Below, in pieces: positions 28,875-38,832 of a stretch of 64,000 nucleotides of DNA; positions within the stretch are counted from its first letter, which is position 1, and each line of letters starts with the position of its first letter. The DNA comes from Gimesia fumaroli (GTDB lineage Bacteria; Planctomycetota; Planctomycetia; Planctomycetales; Planctomycetaceae), in the NCBI RefSeq assembly GCF_007754425.1, contig NZ_CP037452.1:5369164-5433163 (forward strand). The letters are read 5' to 3'. The notes under the pieces were generated by a model. That model saw nothing but the letters and a program-made list of their open reading frames with translations, ran no database searches and had not been told where the DNA came from. The position numbers and the translations under genes are program-made.

Positions 28875-29306
28875 GGTCCATCACAAATGACTTGCTAATT
28901 TAAAATTGATTTGATGGGAAAGCCTCTAATTTCCCTCCGATTCTCAAATTTCGCCTTCCGCTCTATACGCGATGCCTGAAGAACTGTTAACCTTTAGAGT
29001 TACGTACGAAATTGGTTGTCGAACTTCGAGTCCCCTTTTTAATGTCAGAAATGAGCGCACAGCTGACTTATTCGATAAGTCTCCTAAAAGACGGTTTTTG
29101 CCTAAATATCAGGCACGCTTTTAGGTGAGATGCTGGCACTTTGCGCGAAGGGACCTTGAGAAATTCGCTAAATCAAGAGAATTCGTCACTGATTCTTGTA
29201 AACAGCGAAGAAGAACCAGCAACGGCACGCAATCTGCTTTAATTCTATTTCATATAGTACAATTGCAGTAATTCCGCCCAAAACGCTCGTTGAGGAATCA
29301 AATTAA
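28875..29306. other. Intergenic region before the ATP-grasp cluster
   Basis: About 430 bases with no gene I can support. It should hold the promoter of the ATP-grasp/alpha-E/transglutaminase unit; no convincing -35/-10 pair, operator or terminator was found. Confidence 0.4.
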
Positions 29307-30797
29307 ATGAGGCTAGCCCCCTATCAGTCTGGCGAAAGTTTTGATGAGATGTTCGCCCCCGACGGTCATCCAAGACCAAGTGGGGAAAAGTTTGTCGAGC
29401 GACTGCAAACGCTCTCCGAGGGTAGTTTGCAGCAACGGCAAAAAACAGCCGACCTCAGCCTGCAAAACATGGGAATCACCTTCAATGTTTACGGCCATGA
29501 GGCGGGAACCGAAAAAGTCTGGCCCTTCGACCTCTTGCCGCGGATCATTGACGCACATGAATGGAAAATGGTCGAAAGCGGACTGCGCCAGCGAATTCAC
29601 GCTCTGAACCTGTTTGTTGATGATCTCTACAATGACTGCAAAATAATAAAAGATGGCAAAATCCCGGAAGAACTGATCCTTTCTTCCAAAACATTGCGTT
29701 CTCAATGCAAAGGATATCACCCCCCGCAGGGAGTCTGGTGCCATATCACCGGAGTGGACCTGATCCGCGATCGTGATGGCCAGATCTACGTTCTGGAAGA
29801 TAACCTGCGTTGTCCTTCTGGCGTCTCATACGTCCTTGAAAATCGCGAGTTGATGAAACGAACATTTTCACACGTCTTTCAAGGCATGTCTGTCGCACCG
29901 ATCGAAGATTATCCTGAACAACTCCTGAAAACACTACTGGACTGCGCACCGGAAGGAGTGACTGATCCGACCGCGGTCGTGCTCACACCAGGCATCTACA
30001 ATTCGGCTTATTTTGAGCACACGTTTCTTGCTCAGCAAATGGGGGTTGAACTGGTTCAAGGTTCTGACCTGGTCGTCGAAAACGGCTACGTCCATATGAA
30101 AACCACACGGGGCTTGCGACGCGTCGATGTCATCTATCGTCGGATCGATGACGACTTTATTGACCCCAAATGTTTTCGCCCCGATTCTGCTTTGGGCGTG
30201 GATCATTTAATGGATGTATGCCGGGCAGGACGTGTAACTTTAGCGAATGCCCCTGGTACGGGAGTCGCTGATGATAAAGCAGTTTACGCCTATGTACCAG
30301 ACATCATCAAATATTACCTCGGCGAAGAAATCATTCTGCCCAACGTTCCGACCCATCTGTGTTCTGATGAAAAGCAACGGAATCATGTGCTTGGAAATCT
30401 GGACAAGCTCGTTGTAAAACCAACGAATGAATCGGGGGGTTATGGAATTTTAATGGGCCCTCAGTCCTCTCAAGCAGAACGGGATAAGTGTGCCGATGCG
30501 ATCCGCGCGAATCCGCGAGAGTGGATTGCCCAGCCGATGCTGAACCTCTCGACGGTCCCCACACTGGTTGAAGATGAACTCAAGCCACGACATGTTGATC
30601 TGCGTCCGTTCGTCCTCTGTGGAAAAGACATTTATGTGATGCCGGGCGGACTGACACGAGTTGCTTTAAAAGAGGGGTCCATGGTTGTCAACTCATCGCA
30701 AGGCGGTGGCAGTAAAGATACGTGGATCCTGCGAAACGGTAACTCGATCCCTGAGCCGCACATTTCACGAGCAGCCTGGGAGGATAAGAATGCTTAG
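29307..30797 (+). CDS. Circularly permuted ATP-grasp protein (DUF404/DUF407)
   Basis: 496 residues. Typical blocks of the circularly permuted ATP-grasp type 2 family: FDEMF near the start, [34 protein letters not shown] in parts (nucleotide-site acidic residues), [30 protein letters not shown] and [17 protein letters not shown]-grasp enzymes activate a carboxylate as acyl phosphate for ligation to an amine; family members next to alpha-E and transglutaminase-like proteins are predicted to make or modify a peptide-like product, but none is well characterised. GAGGA precedes the ATG. It overlaps the next gene by eight bases. Confidence 0.9.
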   Translation: MRLAPYQSGESFDEMFAPDGHPRPSGEKFVERLQTLSEGSLQQRQKTADLSLQNMGITFNVYGHEAGTEKVWPFDLLPRIIDAHEWKMVESGLRQRIHALNLFVDDLYNDCKIIKDGKIPEELILSSKTLRSQCKGYHPPQGVWCHITGVDLIRDRDGQIYVLEDNLRCPSGVSYVLENRELMKRTFSHVFQGMSVAPIEDYPEQLLKTLLDCAPEGVTDPTAVVLTPGIYNSAYFEHTFLAQQMGVELVQGSDLVVENGYVHMKTTRGLRRVDVIYRRIDDDFIDPKCFRPDSALGVDHLMDVCRAGRVTLANAPGTGVADDKAVYAYVPDIIKYYLGEEIILPNVPTHLCSDEKQRNHVLGNLDKLVVKPTNESGGYGILMGPQSSQAERDKCADAIRANPREWIAQPMLNLSTVPTLVEDELKPRHVDLRPFVLCGKDIYVMPGGLTRVALKEGSMVVNSSQGGGSKDTWILRNGNSIPEPHISRAAWEDKNA

Positions 30798-31791
30798 TCG
30801 AGTCGCGAGTTCTGTTTACTGGTTGAGTCGCTACGTTGAGCGCGCCGAGAACGTCGCACGCTTTATCGACGTCAACTATAATCTGACGCTGGGAGAGACT
30901 GACACACTCGGCAATCAGTGGGCACCATTGATCTTTACAACCGGTGATCAAGCCATCTATGAAGAACGATATGAGTCTTTCACCCGCGAGAATGTCTTAA
31001 AATTCCTTTTGTTTGACGAAAAAAATCCGAATTCCATTCTTTCCTGCGCCTCATTTGCACGAGAAAATGCCCGCACCATCCGTGAAATTATTCCTTCGGT
31101 GGTCTGGGAACAGTTGAATCAATTCTTTTTCATGGTCCGCTCAGCAGCCAGTCTCGATGCGACACTGGACCAACCACAAGAATTTTGTGAACGTGTGCGA
31201 CTGGCTAGTCATATGCTGGTTGGTGCAACTGACGCCACCATGTCTCATGGTGAAGCGTGGCATTTTTCACGCGTTGGACGAATGATCGAACGAGCCGATA
31301 AAACATCGCGTATCGTCGACGTACAATACTACATTTTACTCCCTGACGCACACGATGTGGGTTCCGCACTTGATGTTGTCCGCTGGTCAGCACTATTGCA
31401 ATCAGCCAGTGCCCTGGCCATGTACCGACGCCAATATGGTAAGATTCTGCCTGACCACGTCGCCGACTTCTTAATCCTCGACAGTCGATTTCCCCGGTCG
31501 ATGCACTTTTGCCTGGCAAAAGCACAGCAGTCATTAAGAAGTATCACGGGAAGTACGGCAGGGACGTTTAGCAATCTGACCGAACAACGCATCGGGCTAT
31601 TATGCTCGAATATGGATTACACCAGCGTCGAAAATATCATCCAGCAAGGGCTACACCAATATATCGACGGTTTTCAGAAGCAGTTGAATCTCGTTGGGGA
31701 AGCCATTCAAGATGACTTTTTCACATCAAAGCAGTCTCCTCAGACCCAGACACAAACTCGTCAGACTGCCAGCCAGACCCAGACAAGTTAA
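30790..31791 (+). CDS. Alpha-E domain protein (DUF403)
   Basis: 333 residues from the ATG at 30790 (GGGAGGATAAGA upstream). The start [20 protein letters not shown] is the family hallmark, followed by an all-helical domain with the paired E/R motifs ([12 protein letters not shown]). A longer reading from 30685 only extends into the upstream gene. The 8-base overlap with the ATP-grasp gene suggests translational coupling and equal amounts of both proteins. The C-terminus is a low-complexity Gln/Thr/Ser tail. Biochemical role unknown; always found with these ATP-grasp proteins. Confidence 0.9.
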   Translation: MLSRVASSVYWLSRYVERAENVARFIDVNYNLTLGETDTLGNQWAPLIFTTGDQAIYEERYESFTRENVLKFLLFDEKNPNSILSCASFARENARTIREIIPSVVWEQLNQFFFMVRSAASLDATLDQPQEFCERVRLASHMLVGATDATMSHGEAWHFSRVGRMIERADKTSRIVDVQYYILLPDAHDVGSALDVVRWSALLQSASALAMYRRQYGKILPDHVADFLILDSRFPRSMHFCLAKAQQSLRSITGSTAGTFSNLTEQRIGLLCSNMDYTSVENIIQQGLHQYIDGFQKQLNLVGEAIQDDFFTSKQSPQTQTQTRQTASQTQTS

Positions 31792-31848
31792 TGGATTCAA
31801 TACCATCGGCGACACATTTTATTTTTTTAATCTGAATGATGATACAAC

Positions 31849-34800
31849 ATGATCCGCATTGCCTTAAATCATAAATCAATTTATCAGTATGACCGTAGCG
31901 TGGAACTGGCTCCACAAGTCGTCCGCCTGCGTCCTGCGCCACACTGTCGCACACCAATCTGCAGCTATTCGCTGCGTGTCACTCCGGAAGAGCATTTTGT
32001 CAATTGGCTGCAGGACCCGCACAGCAACCATCTGGCCCGGCTGATATTTCCCGAAAAAACACGCCATCTGCAAGTGGAAATTGATCTCGTCGCGGAAATG
32101 ACCGTGGTCAATCCATTTGACTTCTTCCTCGAGCCGGAAGCGATGGAATATCCGTTTCAATACGAACCGAATCTGGCGAAAGACTTACAGCCATTTCTGG
32201 CCAAGATCGAACCAGGCCCGGAGTTCAAAGCCCTGATCGATTCAATCGACCGCTCCGAGATCAAAACCATTGATTTTCTGGTTGGTCTGAATCAACGTTT
32301 ACAGGAAATGATCCGCTATGTGATTCGCATGGAACACGGAGTCCAGTCACCAGAAGAAACATTAAAACTGGCCAGCGGTTCGTGCCGCGACAGTGCCTGG
32401 CTGCTGGTACAACTCTTGCGACATCTGGGACTCGCTTCCCGATTCGTTTCCGGATACCTGATTCAGCTCAAACCCGACGTCGAGTCACTCGATGGCCCCT
32501 CAGGTGCCGCGGAAGACTTTACCGATTTACACGCCTGGACTGAAGTGTTTCTTCCTGGTGCCGGCTGGATCGGCCTCGACCCGACATCCGGTTTACTTGC
32601 TGGTGAAGGACATATCCCCCTGGCCTGTACCCCAGAACCCTCTAATGCGGCCCCCATCAGCGGAAGTGTCGGGGAATGCGAAGTCGAATTCCGACATGAA
32701 ATGTCAGTGACCCGGGTTCATGAAGACGCCCGGATTACGAAACCCTATACAGAAGAAGAGTGGCAGCGGATTGAATCGGTTGGTCATCTGGTGGATGAGC
32801 AGTTAGAAAACAATGATGTCCGTTTAACAATGGGGGGAGAACCGACGTTCGTTTCCATCGATGACATGGAAGGCGATGAGTGGAAAACCGCCGCCGTTGG
32901 TCCGACCAAACGACGTCTATCGGGAAATCTGATTGAACTCCTGCGACAACGGTTTGCTCCGGACGGCCTGATTCATTATGGACAGGGAAAATGGTATCCC
33001 GGTGAATCATTGCCGCGTTGGGCCATGACATGCATGTGGAGAACAGACGGGCAACCAATCTGGAAAAATGTGCGACTGCTGGCCGACCCAGACCAGGACA
33101 ATGGTATCAAGATCAAACATGCGCAACTTTTTGCAAAACAGTTTGCGAAGCGACTGAGCCTCAATCCTGAAAATGCGACACTCGCTTACGAAGATGCGAT
33201 GTACTATTTATGGAAAGAACGACGCCTGGCCGTGAATGCCGACGTTTTGAATTCTGATCTTGAAGACGAAGAAGAACGAATTCGCCTGGCACGTGTCTTT
33301 GAGCAGGGACTGGATGCCCCCGTCGGTTCTCTGCTTCCGTTAATGCATCAATGGTGGAATGCCAAGCCGCGGTGGAAAACGGGCCATTGGCCGGTTCGAT
33401 CTGAGAATCTGTTTTTGATTCCCGGTGACTCTCCCATGGGACTTCGACTGCCACTGGATTCTCTCCCCGCTCCCACTTCCAATGACTATTCTCCCGTGCC
33501 GGTAGTTCCCTTTGAAGAAACGGAAGCGCTGCCGGATTATGAGAGATTACGTCAGCACACCGCCTTTCAACGTCCCGCACAAAAGACAAACGGTCGTGTG
33601 CAACATCAGGTTCTCCAGCGAGTCGGCTCTGGGGCTGTTCTTGAGAAACCGCTTGAGGAAGAGCAAACTGAAACAGAGCCTCCCTCCGATGATTCCGGGA
33701 TCATTCGCACCGCAATCTGCTTTGAACCGCGAGAAGGCAACCTGCATATTTTCATGCCTCCTGTAGATCGACTCGAAAGTTATCTCGAACTGGTCACAGA
33801 GATCGAGTTAACCGCAGAAGAACTGGATATTCCCGTCATTCTGGAAGGCTACCTTCCGCCGACCGATTACCGACTCAAACACATCAAAGTCACCCCCGAT
33901 CCGGGTGTGATTGAAGTCAACGTGCAACCGGCTCATAACTGGCAGGAACTGGTTGAAATCACAGCCGGGGTCTACGAAGACGCACGACATACGCGTCTGG
34001 GAACCGAACAATTTGATCTGGACGGCACCCACACGGGCACCGGTGGTGGAAATCATATTGTGTTGGGCTCTCACACACCGACCGACAGTCCTTTCTTACG
34101 ACGCCCGGACCTGCTGCGAAGTCTGATTGCCTACTGGCATAACCACCCTTCACTCTCGTATTTCTTTTCTGGACGGTTTATTGGACCGACCAGTCAGGCG
34201 CCACGCGTTGATGAAGGCCGACGCGATGCGACATACGAGTTGCAGATTGCGTTTGAACAGATTCCTGAAAATGGCGAATGCCCCCCCTGGCTGGTGGATC
34301 GTGTATTCCGGCATCTGCTGGTTGACCTGACGGGCAATACGCACCGTGCAGAATTCTGTATTGATAAGCTGTATTCTCCGGACAGTGCTACGGGCCGATT
34401 GGGGCTGGTGGAATTTCGCGGATTCGAGATGCCACCGCACTGGCAGATGAGTTTGACGCAGCAACTGCTGCTTCGCGCACTGGTCGCCCGCTTCTGGAAA
34501 AAACCGTATACACCGGATCTGGTCGATTGGAATACTTCGATTCATGATCGCTGGTTATTGCCGCACTTTATCCACCAGGATTTTGAAGACGTCATCGAAG
34601 AATTGTTTGAGGAAGGTTTTCCACTGGAAGCCAACTGGTTTGAACCTCACTATGAATTTCGATTTCCGTTCATTGGAGAAGTCCAAAATCGCGGGATTCA
34701 TGTGGAACTGAGAACTGCCATCGAACCCTGGTACGTCTTGGGAGAAGAACCCGCAGGAGGTGCGACGGCACGCTTTGTTGATTCTTCGGTTCAACGTTTA

Positions 34801-35214
34801 CAGGTAAAAGTGCGCGGGATGTCGAACGGACGTCATATCCTGTTATGTAACGGTCGAAAAATCCCGCTGCATTCCACAGGCACAGAAGGGGAATTTGTCG
34901 CCGGGGTGCGGTATCGTGCCTGGCAGCCCCCCAGTTGTCTGCACCCTACTATTCCGGTCGACGAACCACTGGTCTTTGATATACTGGACACCTGGGTGAA
35001 CCGCTCAGTCGGAGGCTGTACTTACCATGTCGGCCATCCGGGCGGACTCAATCCCGGAACATTTCCTGTGAACGCTTATGAAGCAGAAGGTCGCCGTGCA
35101 GCCCGCTTTTTCAAGATGGGACACACGGGAGGCACGAAATCAATCCCTGCAGATGAGAAAAACCCTCTGTTTCCGATGACACTTGACCTTCGCCGGAACC
35201 GAGGCATCGTATAA
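31849..35214 (+). CDS. Large transglutaminase-like protein (TGase core plus DUF2126)
   Basis: 1121 residues. An N-terminal bacterial transglutaminase beta domain (~1-100), then the papain-like core with catalytic Cys179 (SGSCRDSAW), His228 (LHAWTEV) and Asp244 (IGLDPTSG), then a ~800-residue DUF2126 region starting near RLTMGGEPTFVSIDDMEG, with HTGTGGGNHIVLG and FRGFEMPPHWQM as typical stretches. No signal peptide. Probably a peptidase or amide-forming enzyme acting on the product of the ATP-grasp enzyme; this is inference from gene linkage. Third gene of the unit, 57 bp after the alpha-E gene. Confidence 0.9.
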   Translation: MIRIALNHKSIYQYDRSVELAPQVVRLRPAPHCRTPICSYSLRVTPEEHFVNWLQDPHSNHLARLIFPEKTRHLQVEIDLVAEMTVVNPFDFFLEPEAMEYPFQYEPNLAKDLQPFLAKIEPGPEFKALIDSIDRSEIKTIDFLVGLNQRLQEMIRYVIRMEHGVQSPEETLKLASGSCRDSAWLLVQLLRHLGLASRFVSGYLIQLKPDVESLDGPSGAAEDFTDLHAWTEVFLPGAGWIGLDPTSGLLAGEGHIPLACTPEPSNAAPISGSVGECEVEFRHEMSVTRVHEDARITKPYTEEEWQRIESVGHLVDEQLENNDVRLTMGGEPTFVSIDDMEGDEWKTAAVGPTKRRLSGNLIELLRQRFAPDGLIHYGQGKWYPGESLPRWAMTCMWRTDGQPIWKNVRLLADPDQDNGIKIKHAQLFAKQFAKRLSLNPENATLAYEDAMYYLWKERRLAVNADVLNSDLEDEEERIRLARVFEQGLDAPVGSLLPLMHQWWNAKPRWKTGHWPVRSENLFLIPGDSPMGLRLPLDSLPAPTSNDYSPVPVVPFEETEALPDYERLRQHTAFQRPAQKTNGRVQHQVLQRVGSGAVLEKPLEEEQTETEPPSDDSGIIRTAICFEPREGNLHIFMPPVDRLESYLELVTEIELTAEELDIPVILEGYLPPTDYRLKHIKVTPDPGVIEVNVQPAHNWQELVEITAGVYEDARHTRLGTEQFDLDGTHTGTGGGNHIVLGSHTPTDSPFLRRPDLLRSLIAYWHNHPSLSYFFSGRFIGPTSQAPRVDEGRRDATYELQIAFEQIPENGECPPWLVDRVFRHLLVDLTGNTHRAEFCIDKLYSPDSATGRLGLVEFRGFEMPPHWQMSLTQQLLLRALVARFWKKPYTPDLVDWNTSIHDRWLLPHFIHQDFEDVIEELFEEGFPLEANWFEPHYEFRFPFIGEVQNRGIHVELRTAIEPWYVLGEEPAGGATARFVDSSVQRLQVKVRGMSNGRHILLCNGRKIPLHSTGTEGEFVAGVRYRAWQPPSCLHPTIPVDEPLVFDILDTWVNRSVGGCTYHVGHPGGLNPGTFPVNAYEAEGRRAARFFKMGHTGGTKSIPADEKNPLFPMTLDLRRNRGIV

Positions 35215-35220
35215 AATAAC

Positions 35221-35267
35221 GGCAATCCGGTCTTCAGCGATAACAGCCTCCGGGTTGCCTTATTTTC
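35221..35267 (+). terminator. Rho-independent terminator candidate after the first ATP-grasp unit
   Basis: GGCAATCCGG (35221-35230) pairs with CCGGGTTGCC (35250-35259): ten pairs including one U-G, 19-nt loop, followed by TTATTTTC. It would end the three-gene unit and let the next unit be transcribed separately. Confidence 0.55.
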
Positions 35268-35345
35268 TACCTGCACTGCTTTACTCATCAAACCAGATGT
35301 GGTAAATCCGTCGGTTGATTTACATACTTTTCTTTAGGAACAAGA

Positions 35346-37889
35346 GTGAACGTGTCGACACCTCCGCTATCCGTGAATAATATCTTTCAAGGCTACTCTC
35401 CTCCCGGAGGTGTCTTTGATGAATTCATGATGGATGCCACTCAGCCGCGTCCCCATTCGAAGTTATTTCTAGACGCCGTCGTGCAAATCGGCCGGGAAGA
35501 ATTCGAACATCGCTGGCAGCAGGCACAAAACACAGTGCAAGCCAATGATTTTGCCTATAGTGGCTATGTCACTCCGGAAGATAAACCACGCCCGTGGGAA
35601 CTGGATGCGATCCCCTTTTTGATCTCAACTGAAGAGTGGAATTCCGTTTCAACGGCGATTGAACAACGTGCCCGGTTACTGAATCTGGTTCTGAAAGACC
35701 TGTATGGGAAACAAACCTTATTGAAGGAGGGGATCTTACCGCCGGAATTAGTTTTCTCTCATCCCGGATTTCTGCGTGCCTATCAGCGAGAAGAACTGCC
35801 AGACGATCGCTTTCTCCATTTTTATGCAGCAGATCTGGCACGTTCTCCTAACGGGGAATGGTGGGTTCTGGCGGATCGAACGGAAGCAGCATCCGGAATC
35901 GGCTTCGCTTTAGAAAATCGCATTTTGACTTCGCGTATGTTTCCGGATCTATTTCAACAATATCATGTTGAACGACTGGCGCCATTTTTTATCGCAGCGC
36001 AGGAAACTCTACGTAGCCTGGCGCCCCAGAGACAGGAAAACCCGCGGGTCGTGCTGCTGAGTCACGGTCCAACGAGTCCAAATTACTTTGAAGATGCTTA
36101 TCTGGCACGCTATCTGGGTTACACACTCGTTGAAGGTGGAGACCTCGCTGTCCGCAAAAAACAAGTGATGCTCAAAACCCTCGGTGGTCTGATTCCGGTA
36201 GACGTCATCTTCAGACGACAAAACAGCAGTGATTGCGACGCGCTGGAACTGGACGCGTCTTCCAACCTGGGAGTCGCCGGACTCACCCAGGCAGCCCGAT
36301 CGGGACAAGTGGGAATCGCGAACGCATTGGGAAGCGGCTTACTTGAATCTGCAGCATTCATGGCCTTTATGCCACGCTTATCACAATCACTTTTGAAAAA
36401 AGAATTACTGATGCCTGGCGTGGCCTCGTGGTGGTGCGGTCTGCCGGATCAGTTGAGTTATGTACTCAAAAATCTTGAGAAACTGATAATTCAACCTGCA
36501 TTTCGTATTCGTGGCAAAGACACTCCTTCACTTGAATCATTGAATGCGATGTCACCGAAAAAACTGACGGAATTGATCAAGGCCAATCCCAAACAATACG
36601 CTGCACAGGAAAAAGTGATGCGATCCAGCGTGCCGGTCTGGCGCGGAAAAATTCAGCCTGCACACCTGGCGCTGCGTGCCTATGCGGTTGCCAGCGGCGA
36701 CTCCTATACGGTCATGCGAGGCGCACTGGCAAGAACATCTTCTGCACTTGATCCACTGGAAGTCTCAATTCGCAAAGGAGAAGGCAGTAAAGACGCCTGG
36801 GTATTATCAAACAGTCCCGTCGAACATGTGACACTGCTGAAAGAACAGGGGCGCACGATCAAATTACGTCGAAGCGGCTCCGAACTTCCCAGTCGTGCTG
36901 CGGATAATATTTTTTGGCTAGGACGTCAGCTGGAACGTGCTGAAGCACTGGCCCGGTTATTGCGTGCTGCAGTCAACCGAATGAGTGGCGAAACCCGCTC
37001 TACGAGCGATGTTGAGTTGCCAGTATTACTGCGGTGTCTGGCCGATCAAGGCCAGATCGAGCCAGGTTATGCCATCGATAAAATGCGCAACCAGATGCCG
37101 CCCATAGAGCATGTCTTGCCGACATCCGTATTCGACAAAACGCAATCCGCGTCGCTGCGTTCTGTGATTGGTGAACTTTTCCGATTGGGTTCAATCGTAC
37201 GAGACCGGATTTCCCTTGATACCTGGCGGATCATCCGCCGCATCGACAAAGGCTTTCTTCCCGAACGATTCGGCGTCACCAATCTGGCAGATGTTTTGAC
37301 AAAAACCGATGACCTGATTACCGAATTGTCCGCGTTTAGCGGTATCGTCATGGAAAGCATGACACGGACCCAGGCCTTTCGATTTCTCGAACTGGGTCGC
37401 CGGGTAGAGCGTTCATTCCAGATTATCAGCCTCGTCAAAAACTGCTTTATCCCGATGCCCGAAGCACAGGGACCAGTTTTCGAAACCGTTCTGGAAGTCG
37501 CTGACAGCTTGATGACCTACCGCTCTCGCTATCTGGCCAATCTGCAATTAGCGGCGGTCCTCGATCTTTTATTAACTGATGAAACCAACCCGCGTTCTCT
37601 GGTGTTCCAGTTCATGCAGCTTTCCAAACATGTGGAACGGCTGCCACGCAATCATGAACAACCGGGTTATACGGCTGAACAAAGACTGGCCATGACGTTG
37701 CTGCATTCAGTTCGAATGTTAGATATCCAGGAGGCAGCGGAAGCACATAGTCTGGGAGATTATGAACCACTCGAACGTCTGATTGAAACCTGGGAGTTTC
37801 AGCTACCGAAGCTTTCAGAAGCGATTTCACACCGGTATCTCGTGCATGCTGTTCCTTCTCACCAACTCTCAGACATCAGCCCGCAATGA
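35346..37889 (+). CDS. Fused circularly permuted ATP-grasp and alpha-E protein
   Basis: 847 residues. Residues ~1-500 are a circularly permuted ATP-grasp domain (FDEFMMDATQPRPHS at the start, VVLLSHGPTSPNYFEDAYLA, VDVIFRRQNSSDCD), related to the gene at 29307. Residues ~515-835 are an alpha-E domain (SRAADNIFWLGRQLERAEAL). Thus the two proteins that are separate in the preceding unit are one chain here. The ATP-grasp half has diverged: the acidic/basic nucleotide-site stretch [11 protein letters not shown] of the first protein reads VLADRTEAASG here, so catalysis may be reduced. GTG start at 35346 with TTTAGGAA upstream. It overlaps the next gene by four bases (ATGA). Confidence 0.9.
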   Translation: MNVSTPPLSVNNIFQGYSPPGGVFDEFMMDATQPRPHSKLFLDAVVQIGREEFEHRWQQAQNTVQANDFAYSGYVTPEDKPRPWELDAIPFLISTEEWNSVSTAIEQRARLLNLVLKDLYGKQTLLKEGILPPELVFSHPGFLRAYQREELPDDRFLHFYAADLARSPNGEWWVLADRTEAASGIGFALENRILTSRMFPDLFQQYHVERLAPFFIAAQETLRSLAPQRQENPRVVLLSHGPTSPNYFEDAYLARYLGYTLVEGGDLAVRKKQVMLKTLGGLIPVDVIFRRQNSSDCDALELDASSNLGVAGLTQAARSGQVGIANALGSGLLESAAFMAFMPRLSQSLLKKELLMPGVASWWCGLPDQLSYVLKNLEKLIIQPAFRIRGKDTPSLESLNAMSPKKLTELIKANPKQYAAQEKVMRSSVPVWRGKIQPAHLALRAYAVASGDSYTVMRGALARTSSALDPLEVSIRKGEGSKDAWVLSNSPVEHVTLLKEQGRTIKLRRSGSELPSRAADNIFWLGRQLERAEALARLLRAAVNRMSGETRSTSDVELPVLLRCLADQGQIEPGYAIDKMRNQMPPIEHVLPTSVFDKTQSASLRSVIGELFRLGSIVRDRISLDTWRIIRRIDKGFLPERFGVTNLADVLTKTDDLITELSAFSGIVMESMTRTQAFRFLELGRRVERSFQIISLVKNCFIPMPEAQGPVFETVLEVADSLMTYRSRYLANLQLAAVLDLLLTDETNPRSLVFQFMQLSKHVERLPRNHEQPGYTAEQRLAMTLLHSVRMLDIQEAAEAHSLGDYEPLERLIETWEFQLPKLSEAISHRYLVHAVPSHQLSDISPQ

Positions 37890-38788
37890 AATATAAAATC
37901 ACACACACCACAAAGTATGCCTACTCTCAAGCGGTGCCGGTCTGCCATAACCTGGTACATCTGGCCCCGCGTGAATTGCCGCATCAGAAGTGCCATGAGT
38001 TTAAGCTGCTGATTCACCCGGACCCTTTCAGTATTACAAATCGCAAAGATTATTTCGGCAACGATGTCTCTTATTTTTCGATCGATCAACCCCACTTGGG
38101 GCTGACCGTGACGGCGACGAGCCATGTTGTGGTTTCCCCCATTCCCAAAGTACCAGAAAATGAAACACCCCCGTGGGAGTCGATCGTCACTCAACTGGAA
38201 AAAGACCGATCTCCGGAAACACTCGACGCGTATCAGTTCGTTTTCAATTCTGCGGGCGTAAAACTATTCCCCGGCCTACTGGATTATGTGAAGGTTTCAT
38301 TCGTGAAGGATCGCCCGATCCTAGCGGCAGTGACTGATCTCACCGCTCGCATTTATCAAGACTTCAAATATGATCCGCGTGCGACCACCGTGCATACCGA
38401 AATCAATGAAGTTTTTGAACAGCGTCATGGTGTCTGCCAGGACTTTGCCCATTTCCAGATTGGTTGCCTGCGTTCACTGGGTCTGGCAGCTCGTTATGTG
38501 AGTGGCTATTTAAGAACAGAACCGCCGCCGGGCAAACCGCGTCTTGTAGGAGCCGATGCGTCACACGCGTGGCTCTCGGTATACTGTGGTGAAAAAGCAG
38601 GCTGGATTGATCTCGACCCGACGAATAATGTACCCGCCTCAACCGACCATGTTACCGTCGCCTGGGGGCGAGATTATTATGATGTCTGTCCAATCCAGGG
38701 AACGATTGTCGGGGGTGGCGAACATCGCATGAACGTTTCAGTCGATGTCGCTCCGGAAGAAGTTTCTTCGACTCAGAAACAGAATTGA
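37886..38788 (+). CDS. Transglutaminase-like cysteine protease family protein
   Basis: 300 residues. N-terminal bacterial transglutaminase beta domain (YKITHTTKYAYSQAVPVCHN) followed by a core domain with catalytic Cys184 (HGVCQDFAH), His227 (ASHAWLSVY) and Asp244 (WIDLDPTNN). No signal peptide and no DUF2126 part, unlike the protein at 31849. The start overlaps the stop of the fused ATP-grasp/alpha-E gene (ATGA), so the two are translationally coupled. Probably processes the same product; substrate unknown. Confidence 0.92.
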   Translation: MKYKITHTTKYAYSQAVPVCHNLVHLAPRELPHQKCHEFKLLIHPDPFSITNRKDYFGNDVSYFSIDQPHLGLTVTATSHVVVSPIPKVPENETPPWESIVTQLEKDRSPETLDAYQFVFNSAGVKLFPGLLDYVKVSFVKDRPILAAVTDLTARIYQDFKYDPRATTVHTEINEVFEQRHGVCQDFAHFQIGCLRSLGLAARYVSGYLRTEPPPGKPRLVGADASHAWLSVYCGEKAGWIDLDPTNNVPASTDHVTVAWGRDYYDVCPIQGTIVGGGEHRMNVSVDVAPEEVSSTQKQN

Positions 38789-38832
38789 TTCTGTTTGAGC
38801 ACCACCGGAAGTACAGGCAACCCAGAGTGACA

